Assembly: GCA_025356185.1 (NCBI GenBank) | Contig: JANXUN010000321.1 | Coordinates: 1 to 7,427, forward strand | DNA: 7,427 nt | Reading direction: 5' to 3' | Source of the DNA: Gemmatimonadaceae bacterium | GTDB lineage: Bacteria; Gemmatimonadota; Gemmatimonadetes; Gemmatimonadales; Gemmatimonadaceae | Shown: positions 1 to 6,677 of the stretch, in pieces | How the letters are laid out: the number at the start of each line of letters is the position of its first letter | How positions within the stretch are numbered: position 1 is the stretch's first letter | Notes under the pieces: model-generated | The model's input: only the letters and a program-made list of their open reading frames with translations | Told to the model about the DNA's origin: nothing | Databases searched by the model: none | Position numbers and translations under genes: made by a program

Positions 1-33
1 TCTCCCGTCTCCCGTCTCCATGTCTCCCGTCTC
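1..33. repeat. Heptanucleotide repeat TCTCCCG spanning the first start codon
   Basis: Copies of TCTCCCG lie at 1-7, 8-14 and 23-29, with a partial TCTC at 30-33. The third unit (15-22) reads TCTCCATG, and this variation creates the ATG start of the dehydrogenase gene. The pyrimidine-rich tract occupies the place where a Shine-Dalgarno sequence would sit. The repeat may extend upstream beyond the window. Confidence 0.75.
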
Positions 34-871
34 TTTCATCGGTACCGGACTCCTCGGCTCGGCTCTCGCAGAAGCTGCTGCCACCCGCGGTGATCAGGTC
101 ACCGTGTGGAACCGTACTCAGACAAAGTCGCAGGCACTCAAAAAGTTCGGAGTGACCGTCGCGCCGACCGCCGCCGAGGCCGTTCGAGGCGCCCATCGCA
201 TACACCTCGTCCTGAAAGATGATGCGGTTGTCAACGAGGTGATTGCGGCGATGAGTCCCGGCCTGGCGCATGACGCGATTATTTGCGATCACACCACCAC
301 CCAGCCCGCGCTCACCGCCGAACGGTCGGCGCGACTCAATGCGCAGGGCATTCGGTATCTCCATTGCCCCGTGTTTATCGGACCCGCGGCGGCCCGAAAA
401 AGTGAAGGCTCGATTCTGGTGTCTGGTCCGCAGTCTGTGTTTGACCAAGTACACGCGGCGCTCTCACAAATGTGCGGCAAAGTGCAGTATTACGGCGAAC
501 GTCCCGACTTGGCCGCAGCATACAAATTGTTTGGCAACGCGCTGATTATCGGACTCAGTGCGCTCGCGGCGGATGTGTTTACCGTCGCTGCGGGTGTGGG
601 CATCTCGCCGGTCGACGCACTGGCGGTACTCGACGTCGTGAATCCTGCCAACACCCTCAACATTCGCGGGCGCAACATGGCACGCGGCGACTACACACCG
701 ACGTTTGAGCTCGATATGGCACGCAAAGACGTGCGATTGATGATCGAAACTGCTGGCGCACTGCCGTTGGCCGCATTGCCGTCGATTGCCGCTCGCATGG
801 ATGCACTGATCGCTGCCGGGCACGGTGCCGACGATCTCGCCGTGATTGGCATCGACGCGGTGCGACGCTAA
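20..871 (+). CDS. NAD(P)-dependent oxidoreductase, 3-hydroxyisobutyrate dehydrogenase family
   Basis: This 283-residue cytosolic enzyme should oxidise or reduce a beta-hydroxyacid, semialdehyde or imine with a nicotinamide cofactor. The N-terminal Rossmann fold is clear: strand 1 is followed by G8-T-G-L-L-G13, and strand 2 ends in W30-N-R-T33. Asn-Arg-Thr in place of an acidic residue suggests NADP(H). The family substrate-site pattern D-x-S-T-x-x-P is represented by D90-H-T-T-T-Q-P96. The likely catalytic lysine is K169, with N173 one helical turn later, in 'AAAYKLFGNAL'. The C-terminal helical domain ends with 'FELDMARKDVRL' (229-240). The usual P-V-S-G-G loop reads P117-V-F-I-G121, so the substrate is probably not 3-hydroxyisobutyrate. 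The ATG at 20 places strand 1 where the family expects it, although the frame is open to the window edge and no Shine-Dalgarno sequence precedes it. The stop is 2 nt before the FKBP gene. Family certain, substrate unknown. Confidence 0.93.
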   Translation: MSPVSFIGTGLLGSALAEAAATRGDQVTVWNRTQTKSQALKKFGVTVAPTAAEAVRGAHRIHLVLKDDAVVNEVIAAMSPGLAHDAIICDHTTTQPALTAERSARLNAQGIRYLHCPVFIGPAAARKSEGSILVSGPQSVFDQVHAALSQMCGKVQYYGERPDLAAAYKLFGNALIIGLSALAADVFTVAAGVGISPVDALAVLDVVNPANTLNIRGRNMARGDYTPTFELDMARKDVRLMIETAGALPLAALPSIAARMDALIAAGHGADDLAVIGIDAVRR

Positions 872-873
872 TC

Positions 874-1488
874 ATGCGCGCACCAATACGTGCCGTCGCA
901 ATGGTGAATCGTGTCGCACCCGTCGCGGGATTGCACCCACGCGTGCGTGCGAGTCTGTGCGTCACGATGTCCGCGCTCGCTGCATGCGCATCGTCATCAC
1001 ACACATCGTCTACGTCGATGTCGACCGGCGCGTCATCATCGGTCGCAACAACCACCGATCGCGCTGAACTCGGCACCGTCGACACGCGCATCGGCACAGG
1101 AACGCGCGCCACGTCGCATATGTGTTTGTATGTGCACTACATCGGACTACTCGCCGACGGTCGCACATTCGAAACGTCGCGCACGCCGCAAAAGAATGGC
1201 GCGGCCGCACCACCAATCGCATTCGAGATCAGCACCGGCACCGTGATGCCGGGCTGGGAAAAAGGGCTGCTCGGCATGCAAGTCGGTGGCACGCGTCGAC
1301 TATTCGTGCCATTTCGCCTGGCATACGGCGCAGATGGCCGTCCGCCGGCGATTCCGCCACGCACCGATCTCGTGTTTGACGTGGAGCTGCTCGCCCTGTC
1401 CTCGCCGCTGCCCACGTCGAGCAACGCGCCGCGTGCGGACGGTACGACGACTTGTGCGGCATGGGCGGCTGTGAAACGCGAACGGTAG
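874..1488 (+). CDS. FKBP-type peptidyl-prolyl cis-trans isomerase, predicted lipoprotein
   Basis: This 204-residue protein should catalyse cis-trans isomerisation of Xaa-Pro bonds in exported proteins. The N-terminus looks like a lipoprotein signal: arginines at 23 and 25, a hydrophobic stretch 26-37, and a lipobox L35-A-A-C38. A Ser/Thr-rich linker (39-62) leads into a single FKBP domain (about 72-175). Pocket residues equivalent to those of FKBP12 are visible: Y89 in 'VHYIG', F99, W128 in 'MPGWEKGLLGM', Y151 in 'LAYG', and F168 in 'DLVFDVELL'. The residue usually Asp (FDSS) is Glu here (F99-E-T-S102), a conservative change. A short polar tail (176-204) follows. The ATG at 874 is 2 nt after the upstream stop, suggesting coupling. 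The ATG at 901 would give a shorter signal peptide with the same lipobox. Domain certain; lipidation and the +2 Ala (outer-membrane sorting) are inferred. Confidence 0.93.
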   Translation: MRAPIRAVAMVNRVAPVAGLHPRVRASLCVTMSALAACASSSHTSSTSMSTGASSSVATTTDRAELGTVDTRIGTGTRATSHMCLYVHYIGLLADGRTFETSRTPQKNGAAAPPIAFEISTGTVMPGWEKGLLGMQVGGTRRLFVPFRLAYGADGRPPAIPPRTDLVFDVELLALSSPLPTSSNAPRADGTTTCAAWAAVKRER

Positions 1489-1519
1489 TCTCGTCCGCGG
1501 TCCGCGCGCACAAAACGCG

Positions 1520-2248
1520 CTACGCTCGCCCGTTTATCGCCGCCGACGGTTCCCCGCGCTTTCCCTTCGTATCCGCCGGCTTCGGAATGCGAAACGTGAA
1601 CTTCTGTTCCACCAACTGCCGCACGGGCGTTCCATTCCGTTTGGCCGGCGCAAACTTCATGCGCGGCAGCGCCTCGCGTACCGCGATCGCAAACAAACTA
1701 TCGGTCGACATGAGCGCCAAGAATGAGCGCACATCTGGATGCCCACTACTGTCAACGACGAACGTCACCAGCGTGACGCCTTCAACGCCTTTCTTTAACA
1801 GCGCCGCTGGATAGACGGGCCCCTCGCTGTTCGGATCACGCACCACCGCCGAATCCACTTCGATTTCCGAAAACGCGCGCGTGTCGATGTCTTCTTTTGC
1901 TTCAGCAGGCGGTCGCGCGTCGCCGCCCCCAACTGGCTCAGGCGTAATGCTGGGCGGTGCTTCTTTTTGTTCGGGCGTCGTCCCCACCGCAGGCTGCTTC
2001 GTGATCACCGGCACGCCTCCCAACGCCACGTAACTCAACTGCTCCTGAACGGGGTGCGGCTGATCTTTATACAGCGGCGCAAGAAATGTGGGGCGATCCA
2101 CGGGCGCATCGGCTAAGTCGACGACCACACGCGACAGCACTGTGATTGCCAGAAAGGCGGCCGCCAACTGCCCGATCACGCTGCCGTGATACGCAAGCCG
2201 AGCGCGAAGCGGAACGATGCGTTCCGATTCGAGCAGGGTGATGGTCAT
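1520..2248 (-). CDS. TonB-family (energy transducer TonB-like) protein
   Basis: From the ATG at 2248 this is a 242-residue inner-membrane protein with a periplasmic TonB C-terminal domain, which normally passes proton-motive energy to outer-membrane receptors. After a short N-terminus with 'TLLESERIVPLRARL', one transmembrane helix spans about residues 23-43. A proline- and acid-rich spacer follows (about 84-118), then the TonB domain (about 143-221): 'GPVYPAALLKKGVEG', 'VTFVVDSSGHPD', and 'QLVEQKFTFRI'. The frame is open further upstream, with starts at 2269 (ATG), 2296 (ATG), 2338 (ATG) and 2359 (GTG). I prefer 2248 because the Leu-Leu-Glu-Ser start followed directly by the anchor matches what I recall of related short TonB proteins. 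No start has a convincing Shine-Dalgarno. No exbB or exbD is adjacent, so it is an orphan here. It converges on the FKBP gene with a 31-bp gap. Family sure, start and partners not. Confidence 0.88.
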   Translation of the reverse strand: MTITLLESERIVPLRARLAYHGSVIGQLAAAFLAITVLSRVVVDLADAPVDRPTFLAPLYKDQPHPVQEQLSYVALGGVPVITKQPAVGTTPEQKEAPPSITPEPVGGGDARPPAEAKEDIDTRAFSEIEVDSAVVRDPNSEGPVYPAALLKKGVEGVTLVTFVVDSSGHPDVRSFLALMSTDSLFAIAVREALPRMKFAPAKRNGTPVRQLVEQKFTFRIPKPADTKGKRGEPSAAINGRA

Positions 2249-2482
2249 GCGCAAATACTTGAGAGGCATTCGAAGTGGTGTGACGACCCGCCGCATACAG
2301 GGGTGTGACGTGCGAATGGTCGACAACACTACAACCATGTGGCCGCCATCCGCCGTCACGCAATAGTTCTCTGGCGGCAGTGGTGTCCCTTTCGAACACT
2401 TTCTGCCATCGTACCGTAGCTGCTTCGTGCCGAATGGCCTGCCGCAAGCCGCAGATCCAACCTCTCGCTCCGGAATTGCCCT
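2249..2482. promoter_or_regulatory. Divergent intergenic region, presumed promoters for tonB-like and DUF1080 genes
   Basis: These 234 bp separate two divergently read genes, so both promoters should be here. I could not identify a convincing -10/-35 pair on either strand. The tonB-like frame stays open across 2249-2359, so part of this stretch would be coding if an upstream start is used. A 9-bp direct repeat GGTGTGACG lies at 2277-2285 and 2302-2310. A weak CGGAA (2471-2475) sits 7 nt before the ATG at 2483 and is the only ribosome-binding candidate. Confidence 0.45.
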
Positions 2483-3448
2483 ATGGGCCGATGGATTCCC
2501 TTTCGCTCACTGCTGAGCTCGGCGTTGACCATCGTTTTCGCGACGGCTGCTGCTCGCGCAGCATGCGCGCAGGCCAATGCGCCCATTTTGGGCCGCTGGG
2601 ACCTCACCGTACAAACCGCCACCGGCTCGGCGCCTTCGTGGGTCGAGGTAATTCTGTCGGGCAATAAAACGCTCGTTGGCCGCTTTGTCGGCAGCGGCGG
2701 AAGCTCGCGCCCGATTTCCCGCGTCGACTTCGCCAGCGGCACCATGCACTTCGCCATTCCGGCGCAGTGGGAGCGCGACGCCGCTGACATGCAATTTGAC
2801 GCGACGATTTCCGGCGACGCACTCGATGGCACGATCACCTCAACGACCGGCGTGAAGCAGCATTTCATCGGCAAGCGCGCGCCGTTGCTGCGTCGCACGT
2901 CGGCGCCGGTGTGGGGCAAGCCGATCACGCTGTTCAACGGCAAAGACATGTCGGCGTGGGACACATTCGGTGGCACAAGCAATTGGAAAATTGTTGACGG
3001 CACGCTCGCCAACGTGAAAGGCGGCGCCAACATCGTCACCAAAGAAAAGTTTACCGACTTTAAGCTGCACATCGAATTCAAATATCCGAAAGACGGCAAC
3101 AGCGGCGTGTATTTGCGCGGTCGCTACGAAGCGCAAGTTGAAGACAACGGCGACGCCGAACCGCAGCCCGTGCACTTGGGCGGCATCTACGGATTTCTCA
3201 CGCCCAACGAAAACGTGTCGAAAGGTCCAGACACCTGGCAAACCTACGACATCACGCTCATTGGTCGACGCGTGACAATCGTTCTCAACGGCAAAGCCAT
3301 CATCGTCGATCAAACTATTCCCGGCATCACGGGCGGCGCGCTCGATAGCGACGAAGGCGCGCCCGGTCCGATTTATTTGCAGGGCGACCACGGTCCGGTC
3401 ACATATCGCAATATCGTCATCACACCGGTTACGTCGGGAGCCAAGTAA
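2483..3448 (+). CDS. Exported DUF1080 / 3-keto-disaccharide hydrolase-like protein
   Basis: This 321-residue protein starts with a Sec-type signal peptide: an Arg near the N-terminus, a hydrophobic core at about 9-25, and a likely cut after A29-Q-A31. Residues about 35-137 look like a separate beta-rich domain beginning 'ILGRWDLTVQTATG'. Residues about 146-316 match DUF1080 (PF06439), a concanavalin/laminin-G-like fold now linked to hydrolysis of 3-keto-disaccharides and 3-keto-glucosides. Hallmarks are 'ITLFNGKDMSAWDTFGG' (148-164), 'NWKIVDGTL', 'DFKLHIEFKYPKDGNSGVYLRGRYE' (192-216, split here only by function: strand, then the N-S-G-V-Y-L-R-G core), 'TWQTYDITLIGRRVTIVLNG', and 'GPIYLQGDHGPVTYRNIVI'. 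It should act in the periplasm or outside the cell. It stops 3 nt before the MoxR gene, so the two are probably co-transcribed. Fold confident; the substrate is inferred from the family. Confidence 0.92.
   Translation: MGRWIPFRSLLSSALTIVFATAAARAACAQANAPILGRWDLTVQTATGSAPSWVEVILSGNKTLVGRFVGSGGSSRPISRVDFASGTMHFAIPAQWERDAADMQFDATISGDALDGTITSTTGVKQHFIGKRAPLLRRTSAPVWGKPITLFNGKDMSAWDTFGGTSNWKIVDGTLANVKGGANIVTKEKFTDFKLHIEFKYPKDGNSGVYLRGRYEAQVEDNGDAEPQPVHLGGIYGFLTPNENVSKGPDTWQTYDITLIGRRVTIVLNGKAIIVDQTIPGITGGALDSDEGAPGPIYLQGDHGPVTYRNIVITPVTSGAK
3436..3440 (+). promoter_or_regulatory. Possible ribosome-binding site for the MoxR gene
   Basis: GGGAG lies within the last codons of the DUF1080 gene, 11 nt before the ATG at 3452. 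It is purine-rich and complementary to the 16S tail, though the spacing is longer than ideal. Most other starts in this window lack any such motif. Confidence 0.35.
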
Positions 3449-3451
3449 CAG

Positions 3452-4438
3452 ATGGAAGATGCAGCGCAGTCGTTTGACAACGCCGTGAAGCTCGCAACGC
3501 GTCTCGATGCAGAAATCGGACGCGTCATCATTGGGCAACAACAGGTGCGCAAGGAAGTACTCATTTGCTTGCTCGCTGGCGGACACTGTTTGTTGCGCGG
3601 CGTTCCGGGTCTTGCAAAAACGTTGCTCATCAAGACGCTTGCCGACGCGGTGCATCTCAAGTTTAGCCGCATTCAGTTTACGCCCGACCTCATGCCGTCG
3701 GACATTCTTGGCACGGAGGTCATTGAAGAAGACGTGAGCACCGGCAAGCGTCATGTGCGATTTATTCCCGGCCCCGTGTTTGCGAATATCATTTTGGCCG
3801 ACGAAATCAATCGCACACCGCCGCGCACACAGTCGGCGTTGCTCGAAGCGATGCAAGAGTATCAAGTCACCGTCGGCGGCGTGCGCTACACGCTCGATCG
3901 CCCGCTGTTTGTGCTCGCGACAGAAAATCCGATTGAGCAAGAAGGCACACACCCGCTTCCCGAAGCGCAGCTCGATCGGTTTATGCTCAACGTCGTCATC
4001 GACTATCCCGACGCGACCGACGAACGGCGCATTTACGCCGACACAACCACCGGCGCCGATCGCACCGTGACACAAGTGGCGACGGGCGCCGAACTCGAAG
4101 CCGCGCGTCATCTGGTGCGAAACTTGCCCGCAGCGTCGAACATCGTGGACTACGCACTGCGCGTCGTGCGCGCGACGCGTCCGGTCGACGCATCGTGCCC
4201 CGCCTCGGTGAAAGAGTGGGTGCGCTTTGGTGCGGGTCCTCGTGCCGGACAAGCGCTGCTGTTAGGTGCAAAGGCTGCCGCGTTGCTTGACGGCCGCACT
4301 GTACCGTCGCTCGACGACATCACGCGGGTCGCGCTGCCGGTGTTGCGTCATCGCGTGCTTATCAACTTTCGCGCAGAAGCAGATGGTGTGACGCCCGACG
4401 ACGTGATCGGTAAGTTGCTGTCGGCCGTTCGTCCGTAG
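3452..4438 (+). CDS. MoxR-family AAA+ ATPase
   Basis: This 328-residue cytosolic ATPase is of normal length for MoxR proteins, which act as chaperone-like ATPases with VWA-domain partners. Motifs in order: the 'IGQQQVRKEVLICLLAGGHCLL' region (27-48), where the N-terminal helix pair leads into Walker A G50-V-P-G-L-A-K-T57; the MoxR-specific segment 'FTPDLMPSDILGTEV' (76-90); Walker B I113-I-L-A-D-E-I-N120; 'RTPPRTQSALLEAMQE' (121-136); sensor 1 A156-T-E-N159; 'HPLPEAQLDRFML' with a conserved Arg at 176; and the lid-domain motif 'WVRFGAGPRAGQALLLGAKA' (256-275) carrying the sensor-2 arginine. A 'PVLRHRVLINFRAEADG' block (296-312) closes the lid. All catalytic residues appear intact. The gene sits 3 nt after DUF1080 and 11 nt before the DUF58 gene, the usual MoxR partner. 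The client is unknown. Confidence 0.96.
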   Translation: MEDAAQSFDNAVKLATRLDAEIGRVIIGQQQVRKEVLICLLAGGHCLLRGVPGLAKTLLIKTLADAVHLKFSRIQFTPDLMPSDILGTEVIEEDVSTGKRHVRFIPGPVFANIILADEINRTPPRTQSALLEAMQEYQVTVGGVRYTLDRPLFVLATENPIEQEGTHPLPEAQLDRFMLNVVIDYPDATDERRIYADTTTGADRTVTQVATGAELEAARHLVRNLPAASNIVDYALRVVRATRPVDASCPASVKEWVRFGAGPRAGQALLLGAKAAALLDGRTVPSLDDITRVALPVLRHRVLINFRAEADGVTPDDVIGKLLSAVRP

Positions 4439-4449
4439 TCTCGCTTCGG

Positions 4450-5358
4450 ATGTCGCGCATGACCGCACTCTCACCAGCCGTCGTCGCCGCGATCGACGAT
4501 CTCGAACTCGCCGCGCGCCTCGTGGTCGAGGGGCTTCGCGTGGGCGGACATCGCAGTCCATTTCACGGATACGGCGCGGAGTTTCAACAACACCGCCCGT
4601 ATCGAGCCGGTGATGATCTCAAGTATCTCGACTGGAAGGTCTACGCGCGCAGCAATCGCTTGTACACGCGACAATTTCGCGAAACAACAAACGTTGCGGT
4701 CATGCTCGTGCTCGACACCAGTGCATCGATGGCGTTCCCCGAAACAGGCGTCTCCAAGTTTCGCTATGCGTGCATCATCGCGGCGGCGTTGGCCTATCTC
4801 GCGTCGGAACAGGGCAACGCGGTCGGTCTCATGACCGAGACCGAAGGACAGATGGTGTATCTGCCCGCCCGTAGCGGTCGCGTGCATTTGCGCACGCTGC
4901 TGGCGCGCATTGACGCGCTACGTCCCGCAGGCGCGTGGCACCCGGCGCGCATCATCGCACGTGCCGCCGAACTGTTGCAGCGCCGTGGGTTGCTGATGGT
5001 CTTAAGCGACTTCTACGACGACGAACACGCGACACAGCACGAGCTGCGTCACGTCGCACAGCGCGGACACGACACCGCGATGCTGCAGATTGTCGCCGCA
5101 GAAGAGCGGGCGTTCGCTTTTTCGTCACAAGTCGAATTGCGCGACCTGGAGTCGGGCGAACAGCGCCTCGTCGACGCCGCCACGGCGCGCAGTGCGTACG
5201 CGGAATCGTTCACGCAATTTCTCGAACGGTGTCGAAGCTTTGCGCACCACGAGGGGATCGACTACAGCGTGCTGACGACGTCCGATGCGCCCGAACGCGG
5301 ACTGCGCGATTATCTCGTGCGACGTTCCGCACGACACGCCGCGCCTCGGCACGAATGA
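4450..5358 (+). CDS. DUF58 domain protein with VWA-like MIDAS (MoxR partner)
   Basis: This 302-residue protein has the DUF58 signature 'YRAGDDLKYLDWKVYARSNR' (51-70), preceded by 'HRSPFHGYGAEFQQHRPY' (34-51). A VWA-like beta strand follows, ending in an intact metal-ion-dependent adhesion site D89-T-S-A-S93. A later strand, 'LLMVLSDFYDDE' (181-192), carries acidic residues that could complete the metal site. No transmembrane helix is evident, so it is probably the short, soluble form of the family, acting in the cytosol or at the inner face of the membrane. MoxR and DUF58 genes are commonly adjacent, and this pair is thought to form an ATPase-adaptor couple. Two starts are possible, 4450 and 4459, with no clear Shine-Dalgarno for either; they differ by three residues. 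Its TGA overlaps the next ATG in an ATGA junction, suggesting translational coupling. Confidence 0.94.
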   Translation: MSRMTALSPAVVAAIDDLELAARLVVEGLRVGGHRSPFHGYGAEFQQHRPYRAGDDLKYLDWKVYARSNRLYTRQFRETTNVAVMLVLDTSASMAFPETGVSKFRYACIIAAALAYLASEQGNAVGLMTETEGQMVYLPARSGRVHLRTLLARIDALRPAGAWHPARIIARAAELLQRRGLLMVLSDFYDDEHATQHELRHVAQRGHDTAMLQIVAAEERAFAFSSQVELRDLESGEQRLVDAATARSAYAESFTQFLERCRSFAHHEGIDYSVLTTSDAPERGLRDYLVRRSARHAAPRHE

Positions 5359-6677
5359 GTTTTCAAAGTCCGTGGGCGTGGTTTGGCGCAATCGCGCTCG
5401 TGCTGCCGCTCGCGGTGCACCTGTTCAGCAAACGACCGGCGCGAACTGTCGCGTTTCCGTCGTTGCGATTTATCGGCATCGCGCGCGTGTTGCCCACGCG
5501 CCGTACACAGCTGTCCGATCTGTTGCTGCTGGCCCTCCGACTCGCGATTGTCGCCGTCGCCGTGGTCGCGCTTGCGCAGCCGCTGTTTCGATTGGCATCC
5601 ATCACGAATACTGTTGCGCGCGCGGTCGTGCTGGACACCATGCCATCAATGCGCGATAGCGCTGCCCGGGGGGCGGCGCGCGATACTGCGCAACGACTCG
5701 CTGCCATCGCAGGCGTGGGACTGGTAATCGAGACCGCGACGCCGAGTGAGGCGGTGCACGGCGCAACGGCGTGGCTGTCGACGCAGTCTGGAAAACGGGA
5801 GCTGTTCGTGTTGTCCGACTTTCGACGCGACATGCTAGACTCGGCGCTCGTGTCAAAAATCCCGCAATCCGTGGCTGTGCATCTCATACGTGTGGCCCGT
5901 TCACGCAGCGCGTTGTTGAGTGCCGATACGGTGTACGATGGACGCGTGCGATGGGTAACGCGCGCTGGTGCAGACGTGCAGGGCAGCGTCAGACGTGCCG
6001 TACGTGCGATGGGGGGTCGCGCGCTCGCGGCGGATTCCGACTCGCAAAAAGAAACTGCCACGAACGAAATTGTTGTCGCGTCCGCCGATGCCGATAGCGT
6101 AGCCACTTGGTCGCGCTTGGCACATGCGCTGCCCGCGTCGTGGATGGGTGATGTGATTGCGCGAATGAGCCGCGATACCGTTCTCGTGTCCAGTGCTGCC
6201 GACGCGACAGCGCGAGACACGGTTATCGCTGCGCCGTTTGTTACGATCGCGCGAAATGCGAGCGGCGCGCCCGTCGTGATGGCGGCCGCGCTGAGCGACG
6301 CCGCTACATCGACGCGTCAACGATTGTTGATTGTGACACGCGCCCAGCCATCGCAGCTACTGATCGCATCCACACTTCTGTCTGCATCGCACACCATCGC
6401 GCCAACGGTGTCGGCTGCAGACACGACATCGCTTTCAGAGCAGCAGTTACGTGCGATCGAGCAGTTGCCGCGCGGCGCGTCGTCTGCATTCGCGGCGAGC
6501 GTCGACGCGGCGCACGTCAGCGACTATGAAACAGGTTTATCGCACGCGCGATACCTCTGGCTGTTGGTATTGCTCTTGTTGGTGATCGAAAGCGTTGTGC
6601 GACGCCGAGGCACACCGCTGAGCGGATCATCGATGACCGACACGTCGATCGCAGGCACGACGCGTATTGCGCCGTGA
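5355..6677 (+). CDS. BatA-like membrane protein (N-terminal double-TM domain, degenerate VWA)
   Basis: The ATG at 5355 overlaps the DUF58 stop (ATGA) and gives 440 residues. The start 'MSFQSPWAWFGAIALVLPL', then 'HLFSKRPARTVAFPSLRFI', is the BatA N-terminal pattern: a first helix at about 6-24, a short basic loop including 'TRRTQLSDLLLL' (48-59), and a second helix at about 55-76. A VWA-like stretch follows with 'VVLDTMPSMRDS' (91-102), where the MIDAS D-x-S-x-S reads D94-T-M-P-S98, so the first serine is lost. The strand 'RELFVLSDFRRDML' (148-161) matches the next VWA element. The rest (about 180-398) is poorly conserved to my eye and contains 'QRLLIVTRA' and 'QLLIASTLLSAS'. A third helix lies at about 400-413, followed by a basic and then polar tail. 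Most of the protein would be periplasmic or in the inner membrane. The same frame is open 140 codons upstream inside DUF58; those codons read as off-frame sequence. Family assignment good, function inferred. Confidence 0.88.
   Translation: MSFQSPWAWFGAIALVLPLAVHLFSKRPARTVAFPSLRFIGIARVLPTRRTQLSDLLLLALRLAIVAVAVVALAQPLFRLASITNTVARAVVLDTMPSMRDSAARGAARDTAQRLAAIAGVGLVIETATPSEAVHGATAWLSTQSGKRELFVLSDFRRDMLDSALVSKIPQSVAVHLIRVARSRSALLSADTVYDGRVRWVTRAGADVQGSVRRAVRAMGGRALAADSDSQKETATNEIVVASADADSVATWSRLAHALPASWMGDVIARMSRDTVLVSSAADATARDTVIAAPFVTIARNASGAPVVMAAALSDAATSTRQRLLIVTRAQPSQLLIASTLLSASHTIAPTVSAADTTSLSEQQLRAIEQLPRGASSAFAASVDAAHVSDYETGLSHARYLWLLVLLLLVIESVVRRRGTPLSGSSMTDTSIAGTTRIAP

Noticed and set aside
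1504..1520. Small hairpin GCGCG / CGCGC with a 7-nt loop between convergent genes, considered as a terminator
   Set aside because: The stem is only 5 bp and there is no T-run after it on either strand. Such stems are frequent by chance in GC-rich DNA.
2345..2440. Short imperfect inverted repeats in the divergent intergenic region
   Set aside because: Only 4-bp matches were found (for example GTGT with ACAC), too short to support an operator or riboswitch.
2840..4252. Long 470-codon open frame on the minus strand opposite the DUF1080 and MoxR genes
   Set aside because: It lies entirely antisense to two genes with clear conserved domains and crosses their junction. Its translation is rich in Arg, His and Cys with no recognisable motif, as expected from an open frame opposite GC-rich coding sequence.
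4935..5354. Upstream extension of the BatA-like frame by 140 codons
   Set aside because: The extension overlaps well-conserved DUF58 sequence and reads as Arg/Ala-rich shadow. The BatA N-terminal domain begins exactly at the ATG at 5355.
5363..6220. 285-codon open frame on the minus strand inside the BatA-like gene
   Set aside because: It is antisense to a gene that is supported by transmembrane segments, VWA-like strands and an ATGA junction. Its product is low-complexity Ala/Ser/Arg/Thr with no domain.
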